This document shows, piece after piece, positions 1-8,499 of a DNA stretch of 64,000 nucleotides (the first letter of the stretch is position 1; every line of letters starts with the position of its first letter). The notes beneath the pieces are model-generated. The model saw nothing but the letters and a program-made list of their open reading frames with translations, searched no databases and was not told where the DNA came from. Origin of the DNA: Burkholderiaceae bacterium (lineage in GTDB: Bacteria; Pseudomonadota; Gammaproteobacteria; Burkholderiales; Burkholderiaceae_F); contig JAFAIM010000012.1 of assembly GCA_019236735.1 (NCBI GenBank), forward strand, positions 85,761 through 149,760, read 5' to 3'. Made by a program: the position numbers and the translations under genes.

Positions 1-398
1 TCCGCACCGGCCACGGCAAGCGCGGCCACCTGGTCGCGCAGCACCGTCTTGGCGCGCACCACCTGCTGGTCGGCTTCGGCGCGCGCGGCCTGGATCAGGC
101 GATCGCCCTCGGCCTTGGCCTGCGCTTTGGCCTCTTCGATGATCGACTGGGCGCGCCGTTCGGACTCCCCGATCAGCGACTGCGCTCGAGCGCGCGCCTC
201 CGTATCGATCTGGGCGATCTTGCGCTGGGCCTCCGCCAGGCTGCGCGTGCCCTGCTCGGCGGCCGCCAGGCCATCGGCGATTTTCTGGCGGCGTTCGTCC
301 AGCGTCTCGCGCAGCAGCGGCCAGATGAATTTCATCGTGACCCAGCCGGCGACGACCAGGACGAGCGTCTGGAAAAGTAGCGTGGCGTTCAGGTTCAT
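1..398 (-). CDS. atpF: F0F1 ATP synthase subunit b, C-terminally cut by the window edge
   Basis: This is the peripheral-stalk subunit that links the membrane F0 sector to F1. The visible N-terminal part starts [14 protein letters not shown], has one hydrophobic membrane segment (about residues 5-27), then a long charged Ala/Glu/Arg/Gln-rich helix typical of the b-subunit coiled coil. The start is the ATG read leftwards from 398. The gene runs off the left edge, so the C-terminal delta-binding part is missing here. It follows atpE by about 70 bases on the same strand, as in the usual I-B-E-F order; atpH-A-G-D-C should continue outside the window. Confidence 0.93.
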   Translation of the reverse strand, partial: MNLNATLLFQTLVLVVAGWVTMKFIWPLLRETLDERRQKIADGLAAAEQGTRSLAEAQRKIAQIDTEARARAQSLIGESERRAQSIIEEAKAQAKAEGDRLIQAARAEADQQVVRAKTVLRDQVAALAVAGA

Positions 399-469
399 AC
401 GGGACCCCGCAGAAGCCCGCCGTAGCGCGAAGCGCGAAGGCGGGTGAGCTCGATCGGATCGAACCTAAC

Positions 470-727
<258 letters not shown>

Positions 728-776
728 TTATGTGGATGAGTATGAATCCAAAGGTCAATGGCAGCGAGCGATGGAG

Positions 777-1667
777 TCAGTGCGCGGCATGCGATTCCTG
801 GGCCTGCCCGATGTAAACGAGGGTCAGCATCATGAAGATGAACGCCTGCAGGATGACGATCAGTATGTGAAAGATTTCCCAGCCGAAGCCCAGCAACACA
901 TGGAGGAACGCAAGGCCGACACTCCCGAGCGCGGCGTGCCAGCTGTCGTAAGCAAACGCAGCGCCGCCCACCAGCGCGATCAGGAAGAACAGCAGCTCAC
1001 CCGCGTACATATTGCCGAACAACCGCATGCCCATCGAGAACGTCTTGGAGACATACTCGATGATGTTCATTCCGAAGTTGGCTCCCGCGAGCAGCGCCCC
1101 CCCGACCCAGGTCAGCGGATTCAGGCTCAGGTGCACCGCGCCGAAGGGCGCGACGAACAGGTCTTTGACGAAGCCGAACAGACCCTTGATCTTGATGCCG
1201 TAGTACAGCGACAGGATCAGTACGCCCAGCGCCATCCCCAGCGGCACGTTCGGGTCCGCGGTCGGCAGGGGCCGCACGTGATCGACTCCGACCACGCCGG
1301 CCGCGCGCGGAACCCAGTCCACCGGCAGCAGGTCGATAGCGTTCATCACGATGACCCAGATGTACACCGTCAACGCCAGCGGAGCGGCGTAGGTGCGGTC
1401 GACCGATATCATCGCCTTGGCCTGCTCATCGACCGTCTGAAAAGCCCACTCGATCAGCGCCTGGAAGCGGCTTGGAACGCCAGCCGTAGCGCGCGTCGCC
1501 GCCCAGCGCATCACGATGAGTACGAGCGCCACCGTCAGCAGCGAAAAGGTGACCGTGTCGTAGTGCAGGACCGAAAAGTCGAATAAGCCTTTCGGGGGAG
1601 AGCTGGCGAGGTGCCGCAGATGGTGCGCGACATATTCGGAGCCCGTCAGGGTTTCGGCTTCTGCCAT
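777..1667 (-). CDS. atpB: F0F1 ATP synthase subunit a
   Basis: Stator subunit a, which forms the proton half-channels against the c-ring. The 296-residue protein is highly hydrophobic with five to six membrane segments and contains the family signature around RLFGNMYAGELLFF, including the essential Arg that faces the c-ring carboxylate, and a C-terminal FHILIVILQAFIFMMLT helix. I chose the ATG at 1667 (MAEAETLTG); the frame stays open upstream but the extra residues are basic and unlike the family. It follows atpI by 17 bases and precedes atpE. Confidence 0.95.
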   Translation of the reverse strand: MAEAETLTGSEYVAHHLRHLASSPPKGLFDFSVLHYDTVTFSLLTVALVLIVMRWAATRATAGVPSRFQALIEWAFQTVDEQAKAMISVDRTYAAPLALTVYIWVIVMNAIDLLPVDWVPRAAGVVGVDHVRPLPTADPNVPLGMALGVLILSLYYGIKIKGLFGFVKDLFVAPFGAVHLSLNPLTWVGGALLAGANFGMNIIEYVSKTFSMGMRLFGNMYAGELLFFLIALVGGAAFAYDSWHAALGSVGLAFLHVLLGFGWEIFHILIVILQAFIFMMLTLVYIGQAQESHAAH

Positions 1668-1684
1668 CGTTCGATTCGTATTGC

Positions 1685-2053
1685 TCAGCGCCAGACAAGC
1701 GCCACAGCTTGCATCAACACCACGGCGATGACCGCCACGATCAGCGCCGGCCAAACAACATCCTCGATCGTTCGCGCGATCAGCACCAGCAGCCCGATCG
1801 TCAGAACGACCTTGAGGAACTCGCCGAACAGCAACGCGACCGCACTCGCCCGCGCTTCACCCAGACCGTCCGCCGCGCCCGCCGTCCGCGACTGAGCGGC
1901 GCGCGCGAGATTTAGCGCAAGCAAGCCGTTCGGCAGGGTGCATGCCAAACCGCCGAGCAACGACGAAAAAGCCGCGTGAGGCCCAGCCACTGCCCACGCG
2001 CCCAATGCGACGACCAGGGAGACGAGAAACTGGGTTGCGACGACCCGGAACAT
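1685..2053 (-). CDS. atpI: ATP synthase subunit I
   Basis: Small membrane protein (122 residues, about four hydrophobic helices) at the head of the ATP synthase operon. AtpI proteins are thought to help c-ring assembly or cation loading. The sequence has the family pattern of an N-terminal hydrophobic helix, a Gly-rich second helix with a PN motif (GLACTLPNGLLAL), a short basic/acidic loop and two C-terminal helices. The assignment rests on topology plus position immediately before atpB. The 270-base gap upstream of it, before parB, is where the atp operon promoter should lie; I could not pick a convincing -35/-10 pair there. Confidence 0.85.
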   Translation of the reverse strand: MFRVVATQFLVSLVVALGAWAVAGPHAAFSSLLGGLACTLPNGLLALNLARAAQSRTAGAADGLGEARASAVALLFGEFLKVVLTIGLLVLIARTIEDVVWPALIVAVIAVVLMQAVALVWR

Positions 2054-2323
2054 GGCCGGAGCCTACCCGCTACCGCGTTTCGCGCACCGTCACCGCTCGC
2101 CGTTTCGGCCGCGCCCCTCCTCCAGGAGCGGGCGAGTTTACGGCGCTGCATCAAGGTGGGCAAGTCGGTGGAGGGTTTCGACGCAACGACGCGACGGGTG
2201 ACATAGCGCAGTGTTCGCGCGGCAGCGCTGCGCACGCTGCAAAAGCCGATGTTTGGTTCACAGGTGTTCCATTTCGGTACAGTCGCTCGCGCAGCAACGG
2301 CTGTGATCGGTACGCAGCGACCG

Positions 2324-3187
2324 TCAGCTGCGCAGCCGCTCGATCAGTCCCTGCAGTTGATCCAGGCTGGAAAAGTCGATCCGGATCTGCCCCTTGCCCT
2401 TCGCATCCGCGCGCACGGTGACGTTCGTTCCGAGCGAGTCCGACAGTTCCTCCTGCAGGCGTAGCAGATCGCGGTCCGGCTCGGCGCGAGGCTTTGCACG
2501 ACCGTGCGCAGGTCGCGGGGCGTGGGTCGCCAGCGTCTCGGCTTCGCGCACCGACAGGCCGCGCGCAGCGATGTGCTGCCCGAGCTGGATCTGCCGAGCC
2601 GACGGTAGCGGCAGCAGCGCACGGGCGTGCCCCATCTCGAGCGCGCCGTCCATCAACAGCTGCTGCACGGGAGCGGCCAGGTTGAGCAGCCGCAGCAGGT
2701 TCGTGGTGGCGCTGCGCGAGCGGCCGATCGCCTCGGCTGCTTGCTCGTGCGTGAGGCGGAACTCGTTGATCAGCCGCTGCACTCCGTGTGCCTGCTCGAG
2801 CGCATTTAAATCCTCGCGCTGGATGTTCTCGATCAGTGCGATCGCCAGCGCGGCTTCGTCGGCGACCTGCTTGACCAGCACCGGCACCTCCGCGAGCCCC
2901 GCAATCTGTGCTGCGCGGTAGCGACGCTCCCCGGCGATGATTTCGTACGACGCGCCGCCTGCAGGGCGCACCAGGATCGGCTGGATCACGCCCTGGGCGC
3001 GGATCGAATCGGCGAGCTCGTTGAGCGACTGCGGATCCATGCGCGTGCGCGGCTGATAGCGACCGGGACGAAGCCGTTCGATGGCGAGCACTTGCGGAGC
3101 GCCGGCAGGGGCTTGCAGTGCCGCTCCGCTGTCGCCCAGTAACGCGTCCAGCCCGCGGCCGAGTCCTTTGGGTTTTCGAAGAATCAT
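2324..3187 (-). CDS. parB: Chromosome-partitioning protein ParB
   Basis: CTP-dependent DNA clamp that loads at parS and organises the origin region for segregation. The 287-residue protein opens with the typical MILRKPKGLGRGLDALLGD, has the ParB N-terminal domain with GERRYRA and ENIQREDLN motifs, a central helix-turn-helix that reads parS (LTHEQAAEAIGRSRSATTNLLRLLNL) split over two helices, and a short C-terminal dimerisation domain. The start ATG overlaps the parA stop by four bases, so the two are translationally coupled. Two parS-like palindromes lie 3.6 kb upstream at 6825-6867. Confidence 0.96.
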   Translation of the reverse strand: MILRKPKGLGRGLDALLGDSGAALQAPAGAPQVLAIERLRPGRYQPRTRMDPQSLNELADSIRAQGVIQPILVRPAGGASYEIIAGERRYRAAQIAGLAEVPVLVKQVADEAALAIALIENIQREDLNALEQAHGVQRLINEFRLTHEQAAEAIGRSRSATTNLLRLLNLAAPVQQLLMDGALEMGHARALLPLPSARQIQLGQHIAARGLSVREAETLATHAPRPAHGRAKPRAEPDRDLLRLQEELSDSLGTNVTVRADAKGKGQIRIDFSSLDQLQGLIERLRS

Positions 3188-3990
3188 GCAGTCGCTCCGC
3201 TCGACGGGACCATCGTCTTGACCCGCTCGATCATCTCGGCGCCAAACGACACGTACGCTTGCGCGCCGCGCGCGTTGCGGTCGAATACCACTCCCGGCAC
3301 ACCGTGGCTCGGCGCTTCTGCGAGGCGCACGTTTCGCGGGATGATCGTGCGGAACACCTTGTCTCCAAAGTGCGACTCCAGCTGGTCGGAGACCTGCTGC
3401 TGCAGCGTCATGCGCGAATCGAACATCACGCGCAGCAGGCCGATCAGCTGCAGTTCGCGGTTCAAGCCCGCATGCACGCGCTTGATCGTGTTGACCAGAT
3501 CGGTCAGACCCTCGAGCGCGAAGTACTCGCACTGCATCGGAACGATCACGCCATGCACGGCGCACAAGCCGTTGAGCGTCAACAGCGACAGCGAAGGCGG
3601 GCAATCGATCAGCGCGAAGTCGTAGCGATCGGCCAGAGGCGCGAGCGCGTCGCGCAGGCGCAGTTCGCGCCGCTCGATGCCGACCAGCTCGACTTCGGCG
3701 CCGGCAAGCTCGCGGTTGGCACCGATCAGGTCGTACATCACTTCTGGCGGTCGCACCACGGCTTCCTGCGCAGTCGCCAGACCCAACAGCACGTGGTACA
3801 CGGTGCGCTCGAGCGTGCGCTTGTCGGCGCCGCTGCCCATCGTCGCGTTGCCCTGCGGATCCAGATCGATCAACAGAACGCGCTGTCCGTGCGCGGCCAG
3901 CCCGGCGGCCAGATTCACCGCGGTCGTGGTCTTGCCCACGCCCCCTTTCTGGTTTGCGATACAAAAGACGCGGGACAAGTCGCCTCCCAT
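3184..3990 (-). CDS. parA: Chromosome-partitioning ATPase ParA
   Basis: Walker-type ATPase that binds nucleoid DNA and moves ParB-parS complexes. The chosen start (MGGDLSRVFCIANQKGG) places the deviant Walker A motif KGGVGKTT about 11-18 residues from the N-terminus, normal for chromosomal ParA/Soj proteins without the regulatory N-terminal extension of plasmid types. Walker A' (LIDLDPQGN) and Walker B-like (FALIDCPPSLSLLT) follow. The product is 268 residues, usual for the family. It sits between rsmG and parB and overlaps parB by four bases. Confidence 0.96.
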   Translation of the reverse strand: MGGDLSRVFCIANQKGGVGKTTTAVNLAAGLAAHGQRVLLIDLDPQGNATMGSGADKRTLERTVYHVLLGLATAQEAVVRPPEVMYDLIGANRELAGAEVELVGIERRELRLRDALAPLADRYDFALIDCPPSLSLLTLNGLCAVHGVIVPMQCEYFALEGLTDLVNTIKRVHAGLNRELQLIGLLRVMFDSRMTLQQQVSDQLESHFGDKVFRTIIPRNVRLAEAPSHGVPGVVFDRNARGAQAYVSFGAEMIERVKTMVPSSGATA

Positions 3991-4012
3991 CCTCCAAACG
4001 ACGGCCGCCGCG

Positions 4013-4705
4013 TCAATGCGGCGTAGCAATCTGCAACACAACGAGGCTGCGTGCCTGGTGCAACAGCGGCACGTGCAGCGGTACCGTTCGGACAACTTCG
4101 ACGTCGTGCGGCAGTCGCTGCTGTTCCTGTTCGGAAGGAAGCCCCTTCATGGCGATCCATCGGCCGCTCGGCGCAAGTAAGTGGCGACTGACCTCGACCA
4201 GTGTTGCCAGCGTGCCGAATGCGCGCGCGACGATCACATCAAAGCGCCCCTGATAGCCGGCTCCGCGCAGCTCCTCGAGCCTGCCGTGCACGGGCTCGAC
4301 GTTCTTCAGATCGAGCTCCACGCACGCCTGGGTGACAAAAGCGCACTTCTTGGCGACCGCATCGACCAGCGTGAAGTGGTGCTGCGGCAGCGCGATCGCG
4401 AGCGGAATTCCCGGCAGACCTGCACCAGACCCCGCATCGAGAACGCGCAGCGGTGGATCTGCCGGCAATTCGACCGCGGCGCTCAAGCTGTCGAGCAGGT
4501 GCAGGCTCAGCACCTGCTGCGGCCTCGTGATCGCGGTCAGGTTGTGGGTGCGGTTCCAGCGCAGCAGCAGCGCGATGAAACGCTCCAAGCGCTCCGACTG
4601 CTCCGCCAAGAGCGTCAAGCCCATTTGCTCCGCGTGCGCAGCGATCGAGGACGCGCTGATCGCGCCGGCCGGGTCGAGCGAAGTCTGCACGGCGAGAAGC
4701 GCCAC
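4013..4705 (-). CDS. rsmG: 16S rRNA (guanine527-N7)-methyltransferase RsmG
   Basis: SAM-dependent methyltransferase modifying G527 of 16S rRNA. The 230-residue protein has the family core: RWNRTHNLTAI, HLLDSL, and the SAM-binding loop VLDAGSGAGLPGIPLA followed by LVDAVAKKCAFV, then VARAFGTLATLVE. Length is a little above the usual 205-215 residues because of an N-terminal extension; an internal ATG in AAHAEQMGL is possible. It lies 31 bases downstream of mnmG, the classic gidA-gidB arrangement, and upstream of parA. Confidence 0.95.
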   Translation of the reverse strand: MALLAVQTSLDPAGAISASSIAAHAEQMGLTLLAEQSERLERFIALLLRWNRTHNLTAITRPQQVLSLHLLDSLSAAVELPADPPLRVLDAGSGAGLPGIPLAIALPQHHFTLVDAVAKKCAFVTQACVELDLKNVEPVHGRLEELRGAGYQGRFDVIVARAFGTLATLVEVSRHLLAPSGRWIAMKGLPSEQEQQRLPHDVEVVRTVPLHVPLLHQARSLVVLQIATPH

Positions 4706-4736
4706 TCAGTTGAACCAGTAGCAAGGCGCTGCATCG

Positions 4737-6707
4737 TCAAGCCGCGAGCTTGCCGCCGGCCCGACGACCAGGCTGATCCGTGGGCGAGGCGGAGTGCTGC
4801 CGCAGCCGCTTCAGATGGACGAGCAGCAGCGAAATGGCGGCGGGAGTAACACCAGAGATCCTGCTCGCTTGCCCGACTGTCTCTGGGCGATGAGCGTCGA
4901 GCTTCTGGCGGACCTCGACCGACAGCCCTTTTACCGCGGAATAGTCGATGTGGCCCGGGATCAAGGTTGTCTCGTGCGATTCGTGGCGCGCCACTTCGAT
5001 CCGCTGGCGCTCGATGTAGCCGTCGTACTTTGCGGCGATCTCGACCTGGCGCACAACTGCGGGATCCTCCTGCACACCTGCAGCGGGCACGCCGATCGGG
5101 GCACCGTCGGAGCCAGTGAGCGCCACGAGATCGCGATGGAGGACCCCAGGCCGCTTCAACAAGGTGAACAGTGTGTACTCACGTCCCAAAGGTGCCCCGA
5201 TAACGTGCTCCGAAGCTGACCGTGCCGACGCTCCCAGCATCCGAGGATTCACCCACGTCGATTTGAGACGCTCGAGCTCAGCGGCCACCGCATCGCGCTT
5301 GCGGTTGAAGCGATCCCAGCGGGCATCCGAAACGCAACCAAGCTGGCGTCCGATTTCGGTCAGCCGCATGTCGGCATTGTCCTCACGCAACGACAGCCGA
5401 TATTCCGCGCGGCTCGTGAACATCCGGTACGGCTCCGTAACTCCACGGGTGATCAAATCGTCGACCAGAACTCCTAGGTACGCCTGATCTCGCCTCGGGT
5501 ACCACGTTGGCTTGCCGAGCGATCGCAGCCCTGCGTTCAGCCCGGCCAGCAGTCCCTGCGCTGCGGCTTCTTCGTAGCCAGTCGTGCCGTTGATCTGCCC
5601 GGCGAAAAACAAGTTCGAGATTGCGCGCGTCTCCAGCGTCGGATGAAGCGACCGCGGGTCGTAGTAGTCGTACTCGATCGCATAACCGGGCCGCAGCAGG
5701 TGCGCGCGTTCCAAGCCACGGATGCTGCGCACGAGGTCGACCTGCGCGTCGAACGGCAGCGACGTAGAAATCCCGTTGGGATAGATCTCGCTTGTGGACA
5801 GGCCCTCTGGTTCGAGAAAGATCTGATGTGAGTCCTTGCTTGCGAATCGGTGAACCTTGTCTTCGATCGAAGGACAGTACCGCGGCCCGACGCCTTCGAT
5901 CACGCCGGAGTACATCGGAGACCGACCCAGATTGGCTCGGATGATCGCGTGCGTCGCGGGATTCGTGTGCGTAATCCAGCAAGGCAGTTGCTGGGGATGC
6001 AAATCGGATGACCCGATAAAGGAGAAAACAGGAACTGGGTTCGAATCGCCCGGCTGGCGCTCAGTGCGGTCGAAGTCGATCGTGCGGCCGTCGAGCCGCG
6101 GCGGTGTTCCGGTTTTCAGTCGGCCGCGCGGAAGGCCCATCTCGATGAGCCTGCGCGCGAGCGAGATCGTCGCCGGATCGCCGGCGCGGCCTGCCGTATG
6201 CCGTTCGAGGCCGACGTGGACCAGTCCGTTCAAGAACGTTCCGGTGGTCAGCACGACACAGCGAGCCGTGAACCGGACCGCCGACTGAGTGATGACGCCG
6301 ACGACGCGATCACCGTCCAAAACGAGATCGTCGACCGCCTGCTGGAACAGGCTCAGGTTCGGTTCGGCTTCGAGCCGACTGCGGATCGCTTTGCGATACA
6401 AGACGCGGTCCGCCTGCGCGCGCGTCGCCTGGACCGCAGGACCCTTTGACGAATTCAAGATGCGGAACTGGATACCGGCCTCATCGGCGGCCAGTGCCAT
6501 CGCCCCACCCAGCGCATCGATTTCCTTGACGAGGTGGCCCTTGCCGATGCCGCCGATCGACGGATTGCACGACATCTGGCCAAGCGTCTCGAGGCTATGG
6601 GTGATCAGCAGAGTTCGTGCTCCCAGGCGTGCGGCACCCAGGCACGCTTCGGTGCCGGCATGACCGCCTCCGATCACGATGACGTCGAAATCGCTTTGGA
6701 AGCTCAC
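4737..6707 (-). CDS. mnmG: tRNA uridine-5-carboxymethylaminomethyl(34) synthesis enzyme MnmG
   Basis: FAD-binding partner of MnmE (also in this window) in making cmnm5U at the wobble position of certain tRNAs. The 656-residue product starts with the dinucleotide-binding motif [14 protein letters not shown], followed by the [13 protein letters not shown] and [15 protein letters not shown] signatures, the [11 protein letters not shown] segment and the [10 protein letters not shown] motif; the C-terminal helical MnmE/tRNA-binding domain is complete. The last 20 or so residues after HLKRL are a low-complexity tail. First gene of the mnmG-rsmG-parA-parB unit. Confidence 0.97.
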   Translation of the reverse strand: MSFQSDFDVIVIGGGHAGTEACLGAARLGARTLLITHSLETLGQMSCNPSIGGIGKGHLVKEIDALGGAMALAADEAGIQFRILNSSKGPAVQATRAQADRVLYRKAIRSRLEAEPNLSLFQQAVDDLVLDGDRVVGVITQSAVRFTARCVVLTTGTFLNGLVHVGLERHTAGRAGDPATISLARRLIEMGLPRGRLKTGTPPRLDGRTIDFDRTERQPGDSNPVPVFSFIGSSDLHPQQLPCWITHTNPATHAIIRANLGRSPMYSGVIEGVGPRYCPSIEDKVHRFASKDSHQIFLEPEGLSTSEIYPNGISTSLPFDAQVDLVRSIRGLERAHLLRPGYAIEYDYYDPRSLHPTLETRAISNLFFAGQINGTTGYEEAAAQGLLAGLNAGLRSLGKPTWYPRRDQAYLGVLVDDLITRGVTEPYRMFTSRAEYRLSLREDNADMRLTEIGRQLGCVSDARWDRFNRKRDAVAAELERLKSTWVNPRMLGASARSASEHVIGAPLGREYTLFTLLKRPGVLHRDLVALTGSDGAPIGVPAAGVQEDPAVVRQVEIAAKYDGYIERQRIEVARHESHETTLIPGHIDYSAVKGLSVEVRQKLDAHRPETVGQASRISGVTPAAISLLLVHLKRLRQHSASPTDQPGRRAGGKLAA

Positions 6708-6728
6708 TTCGGTTGCGTCGAACTCTCC

Positions 6729-6754
6729 ACCCCTAATGGGGTGAAATTTTATAA
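6729..6754 (-). promoter_or_regulatory. Candidate promoter/operator upstream of mnmG
   Basis: An AT-rich patch reads, on the minus strand, CTTATAAAATTTCACCCC, with a -10-like TATAAA at 6753-6748. It abuts a perfect 14-base palindrome ACCCCTAATGGGGT (6729-6742) that lies between it and the mnmG ATG at 6707. The AT content stands out from the GC-rich surroundings. No good -35 hexamer is visible at standard spacing, so promoter function is inferred. Confidence 0.35.
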
Positions 6755-6824
6755 GAGTTAAGACCGCATTGAACCCCGCATTGGCCCCGCCTGACCCGCG
6801 TGACGGTCGAGCGACCTAGCGCGA

Positions 6825-6840
6825 TGTTTCACGTGGAACG
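6825..6840. other. parS-like site 1 (ParB-binding centromere)
   Basis: TGTTTCACGTGGAACG differs from the canonical parS palindrome TGTTTCACGTGAAACA at two positions (G for A at base 12, G for A at base 16). It lies in the mnmG/AsmA-like intergenic gap upstream of the parAB transcription unit, where parS sites are common. A second site follows 11 bases later. Confidence 0.85.
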
Positions 6841-6851
6841 TCCAATGGCGC

Positions 6852-6867
6852 TGTTCCACGTGAAACG
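6852..6867. other. parS-like site 2 (ParB-binding centromere)
   Basis: TGTTCCACGTGAAACG keeps the CACGTG core and both half-sites of canonical parS with two mismatches (C for T at base 5, G for A at base 16). Its non-consensus half faces that of site 1, so the two 16-mers form a near-inverted pair with starts 27 bases apart. Confidence 0.85.
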
Positions 6868-6896
6868 TGATGGAGTTGGCTTGGCGCGAGTTCGCG

Positions 6897-8321
6897 CTAC
6901 CGGACGAACTGCGGGCTGGCAACCGATCCGCGAACGTGAATCCTCAGCGGTGCCTGTATCCGGGTGCCACCGAGGTTGACGTGCAAGAGGCCGTTCAGCG
7001 CCAGGTCATGGCCTACGCTCAGTTCGCCTCGGGTCGAAAGCGCTCCCGCTTCTCCTTCTATGGATCGGAACAACACGCCGCTCGGGCCCGAAACGAACAA
7101 GGCCTCGAGGCGGGTAAAGCGGGTTGTGGATCCAGTGCTCGGGGTGGTCGACTCCGATGGGCGGCTTGCCGCATATCCGAGATTGATTCCGTTGAGCGCG
7201 GCGTTCCTCACTTTGACCTCGCCGGCAGCGACGAGGTGGCTCAGCGCGTCCTCCAAGCTCGTACCGGTACCGCTGAAGGCGGCGTCGATCGATGCCGTTC
7301 CCAGCAGCGGTACGAACACCTCCTGCCCGGGTTCGGGTGCGGTCTGCCCCGGGGTCGCGACCAATTGCTGCAGCAGTGTCGGGATGTCGAGTCCGACGCT
7401 GTTCGCCTTTCCTTCGGCAGACCAGGCAGTCGGCGTGAGACGACGAACCGCCAAGTGGCCATCGATCGCGCCGAATGTCGACCCCATCGTGAACTGATCG
7501 AATTCGAGTGAACCGGCGCTGACGTGGCCGGAAGCGATCACCTCAGTCCATTGAGCGTGTGGCGCGAAGGGCGGCTGAAAATCAGAGGCGTCGAGCTGCA
7601 GAGCCAGCGGTCCGCCATTGGGATCCGGTGTGACCTGCAGCTGCATCGTTCCTGCGGAACCGAGCCGGTGCAACACGACCACACCGAAGTGGCCATCTGG
7701 GCCCCTTCGGGTGGCTGCGTTGTAGCTACCCGGAAGAAGCTTGCTGCCCACAATGTGCACCTCCGAAATGCGCACCTTTGTCACGCTGTCGGGCACGGCG
7801 CGGTCCAGCGACGAAAGCCAGCCCAGTAGCGCCGCGGCCTGGTCGAAGTTCACCGTGATCGGCGAGATCACGATATCGCCCCAGCGACGCTGACCGGCGA
7901 TCATCGCCTGCCAAAGGTTCGGAGCGGTGAACTCCAGCGCGACTTCGTCCAGGCGAATTCGGCCGGCCAAATCGACCCCACTCAAAACTACTGCCGGAGA
8001 TGGAGTGGCGCGTAGATGGCTCGCGTCCACGGTTACTTGCACTTGAAGGCTCGTTGACAGCTGCTGCGCAATCCGCGTGGGCGCCAGCGCGTGAATTTGG
8101 TCGAATACCCACTTTCCCGCAGCTGCGATGACAATCAGCAGAAGCAGATACGGCGCAAGCCGGACCAACCAGCGCAGCGACGATGATCCCCAACGGCGGT
8201 GGGCGTACAGCTCTTCCTGCTGTTTGCGATCGTCGATCTCGCGATGGTCGAGGCGGTCGCCAACGTTGATCGAAGTAATCGCGAAATCTGTTGACGGAAA
8301 TTCGGTGTGACCGCTTTGCAT
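6897..8321 (-). CDS. AsmA-like membrane-anchored protein
   Basis: A 474-residue protein with a cytoplasmic N-terminal segment of about 50 residues, one membrane helix (LVRLAPYLLLLIVIAAAG, about 51-68) and a large periplasmic part rich in beta strands. The C-terminal region has AsmA-type repeats (GTASIDAAFSGTGTSLEDAL, then AAGEVKVRNAALNGINLGYA). AsmA-like proteins are bridge-like lipid-transport or outer-membrane homeostasis proteins; the specific role of this one is not known. It stands alone between pckG and the parS-like region. The start may be at an internal codon, since the N-terminal 40 residues are polar and unlike a leader. Confidence 0.6.
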   Translation of the reverse strand: MQSGHTEFPSTDFAITSINVGDRLDHREIDDRKQQEELYAHRRWGSSSLRWLVRLAPYLLLLIVIAAAGKWVFDQIHALAPTRIAQQLSTSLQVQVTVDASHLRATPSPAVVLSGVDLAGRIRLDEVALEFTAPNLWQAMIAGQRRWGDIVISPITVNFDQAAALLGWLSSLDRAVPDSVTKVRISEVHIVGSKLLPGSYNAATRRGPDGHFGVVVLHRLGSAGTMQLQVTPDPNGGPLALQLDASDFQPPFAPHAQWTEVIASGHVSAGSLEFDQFTMGSTFGAIDGHLAVRRLTPTAWSAEGKANSVGLDIPTLLQQLVATPGQTAPEPGQEVFVPLLGTASIDAAFSGTGTSLEDALSHLVAAGEVKVRNAALNGINLGYAASRPSESTTPSTGSTTRFTRLEALFVSGPSGVLFRSIEGEAGALSTRGELSVGHDLALNGLLHVNLGGTRIQAPLRIHVRGSVASPQFVR

Positions 8322-8499
8322 GCTGTGCCTATGGCATTCGCCGGCCTAGTTTCAGCGCATAAGAGCGCAGTAAGTGCACACAATCAGTCGATTGGGGAAG
8401 ACGATCAGCCTCGAATCATCCCCCGTATTCTTCCCGGGCGGAACGGTAGTTCACTCGGCGAGATGCTGGCCGATTTCAGCGCTATCCGAAAGACCGGCG

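Noticed and set aside
2324..3997. A parB frame open for 270 extra residues upstream
   Set aside because: The extension is antisense-like Arg-rich sequence over parA in another frame; the family start at 3187 is clear and overlaps the parA stop.
6708..6896. oriC in the mnmG/AsmA-like gap
   Set aside because: No DnaA box visible in this 189-base gap and no dnaA/dnaN nearby; only parS-like sites are seen.
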